Assembly: GCA_001314905.1 (NCBI GenBank)
Contig: LJZT01000023.1
Location: 1 to 46,702 of the forward strand
Source of the DNA: Phormidium sp. OSCR
GTDB taxonomy: Bacteria > Cyanobacteriota > Cyanobacteriia > Cyanobacteriales > Geitlerinemataceae
DNA length: 46,702 bases
Direction of reading: 5' to 3'
The position numbers and the translations under genes were made by a program. The notes beneath the pieces were generated by a model, which saw nothing but the letters and a program-made list of their open reading frames with translations, ran no database searches and was not told the DNA's origin. Below, piece after piece: positions 15,465 through 25,400 of the stretch; position 1 is the first letter of the stretch; every line of letters begins with the position of its first letter.

Positions 15465-16421
15465 ATGAATTATAGTCATCACGAGTTAACGTTCAATGTT
15501 CCGATTACGCAACTGATGCGTTCTCAAGCTGATCAGGTGAGTCAATACCAAGATAATCCAGATAAATTGAGACAAGTTTATCGTAATATTTTGGTGGTAT
15601 TAGCCGTTGATTATTATTGTCAATGTATGGGGATTAAGACAAATTTAGAGTCGAGTACGGTTTGGAATCCGGGGTTGCAACTTCTGGCAAATAGCGCTGA
15701 TTTGGAGCTAAAGAATTTAGGTCGCGTTGAATGTTGTGCGCTCCTGAAAAATCAGGATACTGTGATGGTGTCTCGGGAAGCTCAGTATGATAAACTCGGC
15801 TATATTGCTGTCGTTTTAGATGAAGATTCAAATGAGGCGATTTTACGAGGATTTTCTGAGAATCTGGTTGGAGATGGAGAAGTGTTTTCGCTACAAGACT
15901 GGGATGATTTAGATCTGTTTTTGTTGAAGGTTGAGGAATGGGAAAATCAGCCATCAGTGGCATCATCTCAAGTAACTCAATTAAGCCAGTGGCTTCGCGG
16001 CTGGGTGGACGCAGGATGGCAGAGTCTCGAAGCGTTAATCGCCCCAGAACAGCCGACACCCGCTTGGGTAGTGAGAGGGCCGATGAAGAGTCAGGAGACA
16101 AGCCAAAACTCGGTTATTAAACGGGGAAAACTGCTTCATTTTGAGGGAATGGATGAGGCGATCGCACTGTTGATTAGTTTGGACTCGGAAATTTCGCAGG
16201 AAATGGATATCTCGGTTGAGATTCAGTCTCTCGATAGACGGACTGAGTTACCGCTCAATTTGGAGATTTCCATCTTAAATGATGAAGGTCAGGCGGTGAT
16301 GCAGGCTCTTGCTAAAAGTACAGAACATATTAAACTGAACTTTAGTGGTCAGCCTCAAGAAGAGTTTGGTGTTAAGGTTGCCTTGGGACCGGTCAGTTTT
16401 TTGGAACATTTTGTGATCTGA
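15465..16421 (+). CDS. DUF1822 protein
   Basis: The 318-residue protein starts MNYSHHELTFNVPITQLMR after an AAGGAG site. The early VVLAVDYYCQCMGI-type segment (~residues 47-60), the ALLKN and EAILRGF phrases, and a tryptophan-rich middle (VTQLSQWLRGWVDAGWQSL) are those of cyanobacterial DUF1822 proteins. The biochemical function of the family is unknown. It has no signal peptide or TM segment. It sits 29 bases after the sigma gene and 23 bases before the CHAT-CHASE2 gene. In this family the gene recurrently lies next to a sigma factor and a CHASE2 protein, which suggests a role in controlling or sensing for them. Confidence 0.82.
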   Translation: MNYSHHELTFNVPITQLMRSQADQVSQYQDNPDKLRQVYRNILVVLAVDYYCQCMGIKTNLESSTVWNPGLQLLANSADLELKNLGRVECCALLKNQDTVMVSREAQYDKLGYIAVVLDEDSNEAILRGFSENLVGDGEVFSLQDWDDLDLFLLKVEEWENQPSVASSQVTQLSQWLRGWVDAGWQSLEALIAPEQPTPAWVVRGPMKSQETSQNSVIKRGKLLHFEGMDEAIALLISLDSEISQEMDISVEIQSLDRRTELPLNLEISILNDEGQAVMQALAKSTEHIKLNFSGQPQEEFGVKVALGPVSFLEHFVI

Positions 16422-16444
16422 GAAATAATAAGGGAGTATAAATC

Positions 16445-18772
16445 ATGACGAAACTCATAACCTTAAAGCTGACTGGAGATTTGGATGCTATAGGTTTTCA
16501 AGTCTTTTTGGAAATTAGTAACGACGGCGATCGCCCCTCCATTGAGGAAACGGGTCAGTTGCCCGCCGCCCCGGAACTGTTGACTCAACTCGAAACCCAT
16601 TGGTTGGAGAAGTATCGCCCGTTGAGCGCCCCCTATCGGATTAAGTCTAAGGGAATTGAATATAGTGGCTCAATTCAGACTCGTTTGAAGGACTGTCAGG
16701 AGTCGGGGAAGACGTTGCGCGATCGCCTCAATCAATGGCTCGATGCAGAGTCGTTTCGAGACATTGATCGTCTATTACGGCAACAGCTTAAGCCCGATGA
16801 GGACATTCGGGTTCTCATTCGCACCAATGACGCCCGTTTACATAAGCTTCCCTGGCATCTATGGAATTTTTGCCAAAGTTATCCCAATACGGAAATTGCC
16901 TTGAGTCCACCGAAGTTTCAACGTCGTGAGCGATTTTCCTCGACTGGGGGGAGGCAGAAAATTAGAATTTTAGCGATTTTAGGTCATCGTGGGGATATTG
17001 ATGTAGAGGGCGATCGCCAGACTCTGAATAATTTACCCGGCGCGGAGGTCGAGTTTTTAGATGAACCGACACGATCTGAGATTAACGATCAGCTATGGGA
17101 CCAACCCTGGGATATTATCTTTTTTGCCGGTCATAGTGAAACGGAGGGAGATGAGGGACGGATTCACATTAACCCGACGGAAAGTTTAACCATTGATGAA
17201 CTGTGGTATGCGTTGCGGAAGGCGGTGAATCAGGGGTTACAGGTGGCGATTTTCAACTCCTGTGATGGGTTAGGGTTAGCCCGTCGCCTCGATGACCTGC
17301 AAATTCCGATTACGATTGTGATGCGGGAGTTAATCCCGGATCAGGTAGCTCATGCGTTTTTGACCCATTTTCTTGAGGGATTTGCCGACGGGAAGCCGTT
17401 TTATCGAGCGGTACGGGAGGCGCGGGAGCGGTTACAGGGAATGGAAAACCAGTTTCCCTGTGCCAGTTGGCTGCCGGTAGTGTGTCAGCATCCTTGGGAA
17501 GATCCTCCCACGTGGCAAGGGTTGTTAACGCCGTTAACTCCACCGCCATCGAAGACATCGCCCTGGTGGCAGGGGTTGGGGACGGTGTTGGTGGCCAGTG
17601 TACTGGTGACGAGTTTGGTGATGGGGGTGCGATCGTTGGGCTGGTTGGAACAGTCGGAGTTGAATGCGTATGACCATTTGCTGCGATCGCGTCCCGCCGA
17701 GACGATGGACGAACGCTTGTTGCTGGTTGAGATTACGGAGGACGATGTTCAATCGCAGCCGGTATCTGAGCGAGGGGCAGCCTCTCTCTCTGATCAAGCT
17801 TTGGAAAAACTATTGAGTGTACTAAGTATATTGGAGCAGTACAACTATAGTGTCATTGGTTTACAAGTATTTCTAGAGTCAGAATCGAACAACTCAAATT
17901 TAAGGCAACTCATGCAGGAGCCAAACATTTTCTATGCTTGTATTTTTCCTAGCTCCGCAGGTGTTATTAGTCCATCTCCTGACATTCCCGACACAAATTT
18001 AGGTTTTACTAATCTGGTAGTTGATTCTGATCATGTGATTCGTCGCCACCTATTTGCTTTAAGAGGGACACCTAAAATTTGTTCTACGGATATCTCATTA
18101 GGTTTTTTATTGGTAAAAAAATACTTAAACGATAGAGGCATCTCTCTACATTATCAAGAGATAGATGAAACAAATCAGCTTTTCAATACTCCCTTACAAC
18201 TTATAGATCAAAGTACAGGGGGATATCAAAATATTGATGATCGTGGATTACAAATAATGCTTAATTATCGTAATACATCACAGATTGCCCACAAACTAAC
18301 ACTTAATGAAGTGTTAAATAACGATTTTGACCCGAAACGTATTCGAGATAGGATTGTTTTAATTGGCACGACTGCTCCAAGTTTTGGTGATGACAAGAAA
18401 AGAACCCCTTATGAGAGCCGTTGGGGTGAAATTTCTGGTTTGGAATTACAAGCACACATGGTTAGTCAAATTCTGAGCGCAGCATTAGACTCTCGGCCTC
18501 TAATTTCATGGTGGTCGCTCCCTCAAATTATTTTGTGGACTTGGCTATGGTCACTATTCGGTGGATTAGTGGCTTGGCGGTGGCGATCGCCTTTATATTT
18601 GGGACTGGCTACAACTGTAGGAATAATAGTCCTCTTCAGCCTTTGCCGGTTTTTCTTAATACAAGGGGTTTGGGTTCCATTGGTTCCAGCAGCCTTAACA
18701 CTTTTGATTGCCAGCGTAACCGTCGCTCTTCTATTTTCCAATCGGACTATTCAACGTTTTTTTGAGGTTTAG
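16445..18772 (+). CDS. CHAT protease fused to CHASE2 sensor
   Basis: The 775-residue protein has an N-terminal region (1-150), a CHAT caspase-like domain (~170-350) with the His230 (FFAGHSE) and Cys273 (FNSCDGLG) dyad, a TM segment (~375-396), an extracytoplasmic CHASE2 domain (~400-685), and about three C-terminal TM helices. CHASE2 domains sense external signals; CHAT domains are cysteine proteases related to separase and Craspase. The topology suggests an outside signal controlling a cytoplasmic protease. Its substrate is unknown; neighbours such as the sigma factor or DUF1822 are reasonable candidates. AAGGGAG precedes the ATG. Confidence 0.88.
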   Translation: MTKLITLKLTGDLDAIGFQVFLEISNDGDRPSIEETGQLPAAPELLTQLETHWLEKYRPLSAPYRIKSKGIEYSGSIQTRLKDCQESGKTLRDRLNQWLDAESFRDIDRLLRQQLKPDEDIRVLIRTNDARLHKLPWHLWNFCQSYPNTEIALSPPKFQRRERFSSTGGRQKIRILAILGHRGDIDVEGDRQTLNNLPGAEVEFLDEPTRSEINDQLWDQPWDIIFFAGHSETEGDEGRIHINPTESLTIDELWYALRKAVNQGLQVAIFNSCDGLGLARRLDDLQIPITIVMRELIPDQVAHAFLTHFLEGFADGKPFYRAVREARERLQGMENQFPCASWLPVVCQHPWEDPPTWQGLLTPLTPPPSKTSPWWQGLGTVLVASVLVTSLVMGVRSLGWLEQSELNAYDHLLRSRPAETMDERLLLVEITEDDVQSQPVSERGAASLSDQALEKLLSVLSILEQYNYSVIGLQVFLESESNNSNLRQLMQEPNIFYACIFPSSAGVISPSPDIPDTNLGFTNLVVDSDHVIRRHLFALRGTPKICSTDISLGFLLVKKYLNDRGISLHYQEIDETNQLFNTPLQLIDQSTGGYQNIDDRGLQIMLNYRNTSQIAHKLTLNEVLNNDFDPKRIRDRIVLIGTTAPSFGDDKKRTPYESRWGEISGLELQAHMVSQILSAALDSRPLISWWSLPQIILWTWLWSLFGGLVAWRWRSPLYLGLATTVGIIVLFSLCRFFLIQGVWVPLVPAALTLLIASVTVALLFSNRTIQRFFEV

Positions 18773-18776
18773 TAAA

Positions 18777-19616
18777 ATGAAATCAATTCAAGCTTCTCAG
18801 TTAGTTGTACAAACTTGTTTAACCGCCGTCCTTGTTCTCATTGATGGAATAGTTACATCCAGTGAGTTGAAATTAATGGCTGACCCGGCGATTGACGAAA
18901 TTGCAGAAAGTTTGGAAATTATTTTTATTCCAGTAGGCCATAGTGATATCCCAGAAGGTCCCCCCGAGACTGGTGATGCTGCCGGTAGTCGCGGTGATTG
19001 TATTGCAACAGCTATTCCTCTGACTCATTTAGTGGGTCATTACGGTTCTTGGGATTTGACATTAACCACCCAGGAGTACCCAACATTTTGGTTTTATGTT
19101 CCCTACACCTCTGAAGAAGCCACCTCTGGAGAATTTTCCCTACAGGACTCTGGAGCCTCAGAGGAATACTGGAGGGCAGAATTTGAACTTCCGGGAAATT
19201 CCAATCGGGCGACACCAGGGATTGTGAGTATCACACTTCCGGAAACGGTAGAACCTTTAGAAGCCAATCGTCAGTATCAATGGTTTTTTGATCTCAATTG
19301 TCCAACACCGGAAACGGCATCTAATCAACGAACGACTGCTGCTTCAGTTTACGGTCTTGTTGAGCGACGGAGTCCCTCTGACGTGAATCCTGATTTTGAA
19401 GCTGAACTCGATGAAGCGACACATCCATTGGAAATGGCTGAAGTTTACGCCAAAAATGGAATATGGTTTGACGCACTAACCCAATTTGCTCAGGTTCGAC
19501 TGGATTATCCTGATAATCAACCTTTAAACGAAGAATGGCGTCGTCTCTTAACCTCTATTGGCTTCGGTCATATCAGTGAAGAACCCCTGAGTGGTTCCGT
19601 CAATCTTATCGAATAA
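18777..19616 (+). CDS. DUF928 exported protein
   Basis: This 279-residue protein (start MKSIQASQLV, four bases after the previous stop) has an N-terminal hydrophobic segment (VVQTCLTAVLVLIDGIV) consistent with a signal peptide or anchor. The DUF928 pattern follows: GSRGDC, LTLTTQEYPTFWFYVPY, GIVSITLP, LEANRQYQWFFDLNC. The family is cyanobacterial and uncharacterised, and often accompanies CHAT and CHASE2 genes. The C-terminal part resembles a TPR-like helical hairpin (AEVYAKNGIWFDALTQFAQV). It is the last gene of the plus-strand operon and faces the TPR-CHAT gene convergently. Confidence 0.85.
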   Translation: MKSIQASQLVVQTCLTAVLVLIDGIVTSSELKLMADPAIDEIAESLEIIFIPVGHSDIPEGPPETGDAAGSRGDCIATAIPLTHLVGHYGSWDLTLTTQEYPTFWFYVPYTSEEATSGEFSLQDSGASEEYWRAEFELPGNSNRATPGIVSITLPETVEPLEANRQYQWFFDLNCPTPETASNQRTTAASVYGLVERRSPSDVNPDFEAELDEATHPLEMAEVYAKNGIWFDALTQFAQVRLDYPDNQPLNEEWRRLLTSIGFGHISEEPLSGSVNLIE

Positions 19617-19657
19617 GAGACTGGCGGCTGTCTCACAGCAGTGTACAAAAGATAGGA

Positions 19658-22453
19658 TTATAGCCAATGACCAATTAAGGTAAAGGGTGCCCAGAAGTAG
19701 GGACGGAAGTGAAACGGATTATCAGTTTCCTTATTGATAAAATCGATTTGGACTTCACGGAGTGCTTCTGCTTTCGTTAAATTTTCATCGAGAAGTTTCT
19801 CGTAAAATCTTTCCATAAACTCTGCCGTTGAGTCATCCTTGACATTCCACAAACTTGCCAAAGTACTTCTGGCCCCAGCACGGATGGCAAACCCTGCAAT
19901 TCCTAGGGCAGCACGTTTGTCACCTGAAGCGGTTTGGCACGCACTCAGTGTCAATAATTCAATGGCTCCGGGTTGTACAACAGGATTTTGATCTAGCAAT
20001 TTATCTAAATCTCGGACGGTAATACGTCCAAGATAATCCAGAATAAAGGTTTCATCAGGATCTGAACTAAATTTGCCGTGGGTTGCAATATGAATGATAT
20101 TGAAAGGAGTTGACTGAACTCGGTTTTGGATATTGTTTCGGACAAAACGATCTTCTGATACTTCCTGACTCCGCCGAATAATTTGACCAAGGGCTTGTAG
20201 CTCACTCCTAACATTGGGTAAATTTCCCATCTGTTCATTTTCAAAACTTGGAGATTGTGTAATTCCAGTTAGTAAGGCTTGAGCATTATTTATTGTTAGG
20301 TTGGTCGTTTGTGATTCTAGCAGTTGTAGCCCAGGAGTAATCGCGATCGCATAGCGTTCAACAAGATATTTATCTTCACCAAAAATTAAGGAAGCTGGGA
20401 TATTCCTCAAAGAGCCATCTAGGATGAAAACAAGATTTTTTATCAAACTATCATCTCGGGAAGAATGGATGTCTAGCTCATTTTCAAGCGGCTCTATTAT
20501 CCATTGGTAAATCTTGTGTGTTTTTGGTTCAACATCCTTGGGCATTGTCCTTGGAAGTTGAATTATCTTAGATAATTCCTCGGTACGATCATCTATTTCT
20601 GAGGAAGTAACCGGACTTGAGTGGTGCTTAAGTCCCGATATATTAGGTAGCTTGGCAATAATTTCGAGTCGATCTTTCAACATGATCGAGTAGATGATCG
20701 CCGTCTCATTGCGAGGATCTAGGGTTTCGATATTGACGACTCTCGGTTCAGCACAAGCATCTTGGAAGAAATTATCCAGTTCGGCAAGTTGGAGGTCTTC
20801 AGCCGCCTGACGAGCTTGTTCCAAGTTATCCTGACTGGGATTGTCGCCGCGCAAGAGTAAATCAATGAACTGTCGATACACCGGTTCAACCCGATCGCGG
20901 AAGTTGAATTGCACATTAGAATCCAGACTCGCCAAATCACCCCGCAAATCATTGAGAACGCTATAAGCCTTCTCATAGGCCACAATCGCTCCCGCATCTG
21001 CCTCCTGCACAGCGGTTTGCTCATGACGCCCTTGCAAAATGCGCCCCAGTTGCCATTGCCATTGATAGACTAAATCGGGTTTATCTCCTGAAAGAGCGAT
21101 CGCCTCCTCGGTGAACTCCTGCGCCCTGTCCCAATCCCCACTGGCTTCATAAAAGGTTCCCAAACGACCGATCGCCGCCGCTTTAAGTCTCAGATCTCCC
21201 AAGTCCTCCGCTTGACCAACGGCGGTTTCTAACAACTCCAGTAACGGCGTTGCTTCAACTGTAAGCCTCTGTTCATCGGTTTGAGCGGCCAGGCGATCGC
21301 ACCCCAGCAGACTACAAGCCAACTGAATCCGTCCCTGAATGGCAATTTTCCCTAGGGGGAGTTCCGAAAGGCGATCGCGCACCTCAGGAAACAACGCCAC
21401 CGCCTCAGATTCCCGCTCTGACTCAACCCACATCTGAATTAAATTCAATTGGGACTGAACCATCACCGAGGGGTCACTACTGCGGCGAGCAGCTTGCTCA
21501 TAGTAGCCAACAGCAACATTCGCTAAAGGTTCAGCATCCGAAGGCCGATTATAGTTTGCCGCCTGTTGAGATAACGCCTGATAGGTATTTCCCAAATTCA
21601 ATAAAGATAGAGCAATATCCTGGCGAGACTCAATGCGTTCCGCCACCGCTAACCCTTGCTGTAAGGTACTCTTCGACAACTCCAACTGGCCCAACACCCG
21701 CAACTGATTCCCCAAACTCCGCAACGCCATCGCCTTCAACGGAGAATCCGCCTGTCCGTCGATCGCCGCCAACAATTCCCTCCGCCGACCCTCCCTCAGT
21801 TGCGGGTCATCCGCCGCCAAACCATCACAAGTCAACCGGTCTCCCGTCAATCCCCCCAAAAGCCGATCGCAGGCGCGGCGATAGAACCCCAACGCCTCCA
21901 GGGCCAGCGCCTGATTCAGTTGACTCCCCACCGTTCCCTCAGCATCCCCTAACCGCTGATACACCCGTTCCGCCTGTTGCCAACTCTCAAAGGCCGCTTC
22001 CGCCTCCGCTAAGGACAACTGCAACTGTCCCCGAGTCGTCAAAGCCGCCGCAAAGACGCGTTGCCGGTCAGTCCCGGCCTGGGCATCGGCAACCCCAATT
22101 AATCCTAAACTGTCCTCAATGGCCGCCCTCGCCCCTTGCCACTCTCCCTGCTGCTGCTGACTCAGAGACAGATAATTGAGGGCGATCGCCTGATTCAGTC
22201 CCTCTCCCCGCTCCCCATAGGCCCTGGCCGCCGCCTGTAACTGCCGCACCGCCTCAGTCATCTCTCCCGCCTCATAGGCCGCTCGTCCCTGACGCAGCAA
22301 CACCCCAGGCTCTTGAGACTGAGCCAGAGTGGGCGAGTTGAGCGGAGGGGAGGCGACCCCAACCTGAGACCCAAACGCAGGCAGCGAGAGGCTTAAGAGG
22401 CATCCCAGCACGAAGCAGACCCAAAAGCGTAACACGGGAGAAAAACGCATCAT
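19658..22453 (-). CDS. Secreted TPR-CHAT protease
   Basis: The 931-residue protein starts with a signal peptide (MMRFSPVLRFWVCFVLGCLLSL... AFG). A long run of TPR-like repeats (~50-560) and a C-terminal CHAT domain follow, with His792 (HIATHG) and Cys839 (LSACQTA) as the catalytic dyad. It ends FWAPFTLIGHWL, as CHAT proteins of cyanobacteria commonly do. The start ATG overlaps the TGA of the TPS fusion gene, so translation is probably coupled. The CHAT domain should be periplasmic or exported. Its pairing with a haemagglutinin-type secretion gene suggests it processes or matures the passenger, which is inference. Confidence 0.9.
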   Translation of the reverse strand: MMRFSPVLRFWVCFVLGCLLSLSLPAFGSQVGVASPPLNSPTLAQSQEPGVLLRQGRAAYEAGEMTEAVRQLQAAARAYGERGEGLNQAIALNYLSLSQQQQGEWQGARAAIEDSLGLIGVADAQAGTDRQRVFAAALTTRGQLQLSLAEAEAAFESWQQAERVYQRLGDAEGTVGSQLNQALALEALGFYRRACDRLLGGLTGDRLTCDGLAADDPQLREGRRRELLAAIDGQADSPLKAMALRSLGNQLRVLGQLELSKSTLQQGLAVAERIESRQDIALSLLNLGNTYQALSQQAANYNRPSDAEPLANVAVGYYEQAARRSSDPSVMVQSQLNLIQMWVESERESEAVALFPEVRDRLSELPLGKIAIQGRIQLACSLLGCDRLAAQTDEQRLTVEATPLLELLETAVGQAEDLGDLRLKAAAIGRLGTFYEASGDWDRAQEFTEEAIALSGDKPDLVYQWQWQLGRILQGRHEQTAVQEADAGAIVAYEKAYSVLNDLRGDLASLDSNVQFNFRDRVEPVYRQFIDLLLRGDNPSQDNLEQARQAAEDLQLAELDNFFQDACAEPRVVNIETLDPRNETAIIYSIMLKDRLEIIAKLPNISGLKHHSSPVTSSEIDDRTEELSKIIQLPRTMPKDVEPKTHKIYQWIIEPLENELDIHSSRDDSLIKNLVFILDGSLRNIPASLIFGEDKYLVERYAIAITPGLQLLESQTTNLTINNAQALLTGITQSPSFENEQMGNLPNVRSELQALGQIIRRSQEVSEDRFVRNNIQNRVQSTPFNIIHIATHGKFSSDPDETFILDYLGRITVRDLDKLLDQNPVVQPGAIELLTLSACQTASGDKRAALGIAGFAIRAGARSTLASLWNVKDDSTAEFMERFYEKLLDENLTKAEALREVQIDFINKETDNPFHFRPYFWAPFTLIGHWL

Positions 22454-25400
22454 AAGGGGTTAAACCTGATTGAGAAATACAAACCGTTGTCTTGCAAGCT
22501 ATCGTTACCCGTATCCAGTTCCACCAGGGGAATCCCCCAGTCGAAGGCTGCACTGAGGCGATCGCCTAACCCGAGGCGTAACCCCAATCCGGCCGAGGCC
22601 AGGCTGGAGGTATCCGGGTTGGGGCGATCGCCTAAATTCCAGACCGTTCCCGCCTCCACAAACGGGGCCAGCCAGACCGTTCCCTGACGGCGAGCAAAGC
22701 GGAATAAGGGAATTTGCACCTCCGCCGAGGCAAACAGTCCCGAATCCGCCAGCAGCACATCCTGACGATAGCCGCGCATCCGTCGCCGTCCCCCCAAACT
22801 GAACTGTTCAATAGGAACCAGGGAATCGGCGGACAGTTGGGCATTTCCCCGCAGCACTAGGCGCGTTTCCGGCTGCTGCGTCTCTAGTCCTCCCCCCAGA
22901 CGGCGCACCCATTGGGCTTGACCTTGCCAGGAAAAGAACTGACTATCGGGGTCATCGTCATTCACCGTGGCTCCAAACCAGTTGACCCCCAGACTAAACT
23001 CCGATCGCAGGGCCAAGACTTCGCGGCTGTCCCGTTGAGTCCAATCTTGGAAAAACCGTAACACGGAAATGTTGGTTTCTCCCTGGTTGTCGGCCCCTGG
23101 GGAGAGGGGAAAATTGCGATCGAGAATCGAGGTTTGAGTATCCCGTCGCGAGGCCGTCAGTCCCAGGGCAAATTCCCGGAAGACGTAATCGCTGGGGGGT
23201 GAGGAGTTCTCCCCTTCATCGCTGGCCGTTGAGGCGTTCTCCTCATCCCGGCGCGGTTGCACTTGGCGTAGCAGCGGTTGGCGGTAACTGACTTCATAGG
23301 TGCGAGTGTCCGCCTGGATATCCACTTGGTCGAAGGGGGCTTCCACAATGCGACTGTCCCCCGTGCTATAGAGGAGACTCACCGTGCCATCGAGGGCGTT
23401 AACGGGTAGCTGATAGCCCAGGTTCCAGTTGTCCGTTCCCTCGGTGTTGCCGTAGGCGAGGCTGGCCACATCACCGATGCCGAAGAGGTTGGCGATGCCG
23501 CTGTTGGCTTGTTGGCGGAAACTGCCCACGGTGGGGGAGCGATCGTTATCGAGGCCCAGGCTGACGGTGACGGCGTTGGGTTCCTCTACTTGCACCTTGA
23601 GGAGATTGGTTCCCGGTTGCACCCCCGCCGCTAACTCTGCTGAGAGGCGATCGATGTGGGGGTCGAGTTGTAGGAGTTGTAGGGCTTCGATGAGTTGGCC
23701 TTGGTTGACGGGACCCACCACCACCCGTTCGATGCGGCGCACCACATAGTTGGGGTTGAGATTGCCACTGGTGCGAACTTGGATATCTTCGAGGGTTCCT
23801 TCCAGGATTTGCACCGTGACGACGCGATTTTCGGTCGTTTGGGGGGGAATGTAGGCGCCGCTGGTGATGTAGCCTTTGTCTTCGTAATGTTCAGTAATGG
23901 TGTCGGCGGCCGTTTGTAACTCCTCGAAGCTGAGGGGACGATTGAGGAGGTCTTGGGTTTCGGCGGCCAGTTCTTCGTCGCTGAAGACTGTATTGCCGAC
24001 AAAGTGGAAGTTCTGGACTTGAAACTCTTGGTTTTGCTGGCTCTGGGGGCGATTTTGTTTGTCGCTTTGGGGCAGTTGAGATTGGGGAGAACAGTTTTGT
24101 TCGGAGCTGGGAGGGCGATAGTCGGACCCGCCATTGGGGGCTGTTAACACCAATTCTCCCTCGGCGTTGAGGGTCCAGTCTTGGGCTTGGCGAATCCGTT
24201 GGGGGGAGGGGGAACGTGCTTGGGGAGACTCGTCTGGGAGATTGTCGTGACTCTGGGGGTCATCGAGGGGGTCGAGTCGTAAGTCTTGCCAAGGGCCAGT
24301 ACCGCTGAAGGGGTCGTTGGCACTGGGGGGGAGGCCACCGCCACCGGTGACGACTAATTCGGTTTCGCTGCCTTGGATGCAGGGGTTTTGGTCGACGGCG
24401 GCGTTGACGGGTCGGTCTTCGAGTTCCACCAGGGCGCTGACGGGGTCAACCTCTGGGGTGTTGATTTCAACGATGCCACTGAAGTCTGGCCCCAATTCTG
24501 ACGTGGCTGTAATATCGCTGTTGGGGGTACTTTCTTCTCGAAATTCTGCCCCAAAGAGTCCTTGAGTGTTGAGAATCACCCGACCACCAAAGTTATCTTG
24601 AGCGTTGGCATTGATATCACTGTTTTCTAGGGCGGTCAGGATGTCCGTATCAATTTCAATGTTGCCCCCCGTTGCTGTGCCAACGGCGTTGGTGGTGACT
24701 TGGCTGTTTTCTAACAGGCGAATGTCGTTGGCATTGATGATGATATTGCCGAAATCGCCGGAGGTGGTTTCGGCGGTGAGGCGACCGGTATTTAGGAAAA
24801 GGTCTCGGACTTGGATGGTTAAGTTTCCGGCACTACCGGGGTTAAGATTGCCCTCCCGATCCGGTGAAATGCCATCTACGTTGACTTCTGCACCGTCTCG
24901 GATAGTTAAGCGATGTCCAGAAAGGTTTAAGTTGCCTGCATCCCCTGCGCCTTCTGTGCGTACTGTGAAGCGGCTGGGTCTGCTGCGATCGGGGGTTCTG
25001 CCACTTAGGTCAATGTCGTTGGCTGTGATGTTTAGGTTGCCAGCATTTCCGGGTCCTTGGGTGCTGGCGGTGATTTGTCCCCCATCTTGAACCCGAATCT
25101 GTTGACTATTGACTGTTAAATCCCCTGCGTTTGACTCTCCTAGGGTAATGGCAGTGATAGCACTGGGAATATCTACCCTGGGACTAGGAAGACTACCCAG
25201 GACTTCTAAAAGTTCTGTCGTGATGGTGACATTACCACCGAGACCTCCCCCAGCCGTTGCTCCAGAAATTTGTCCTCCCTGAACGATACTGAATCGCGGT
25301 GTTTGGATATTGACGTTCCCCCCAGTCCCTGTTGCCAGCGGACGGGGTTCAGCACCAGGGGGACTGGGGACACCAGACTGAGAAACGATGCTACTGAGAT

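Noticed and set aside
19617-19657. Terminator between the convergent DUF928 and TPR-CHAT genes
   Set aside because: Only a 5-bp GCTGT/ACAGC stem is visible, with no T run; this is too weak to call.
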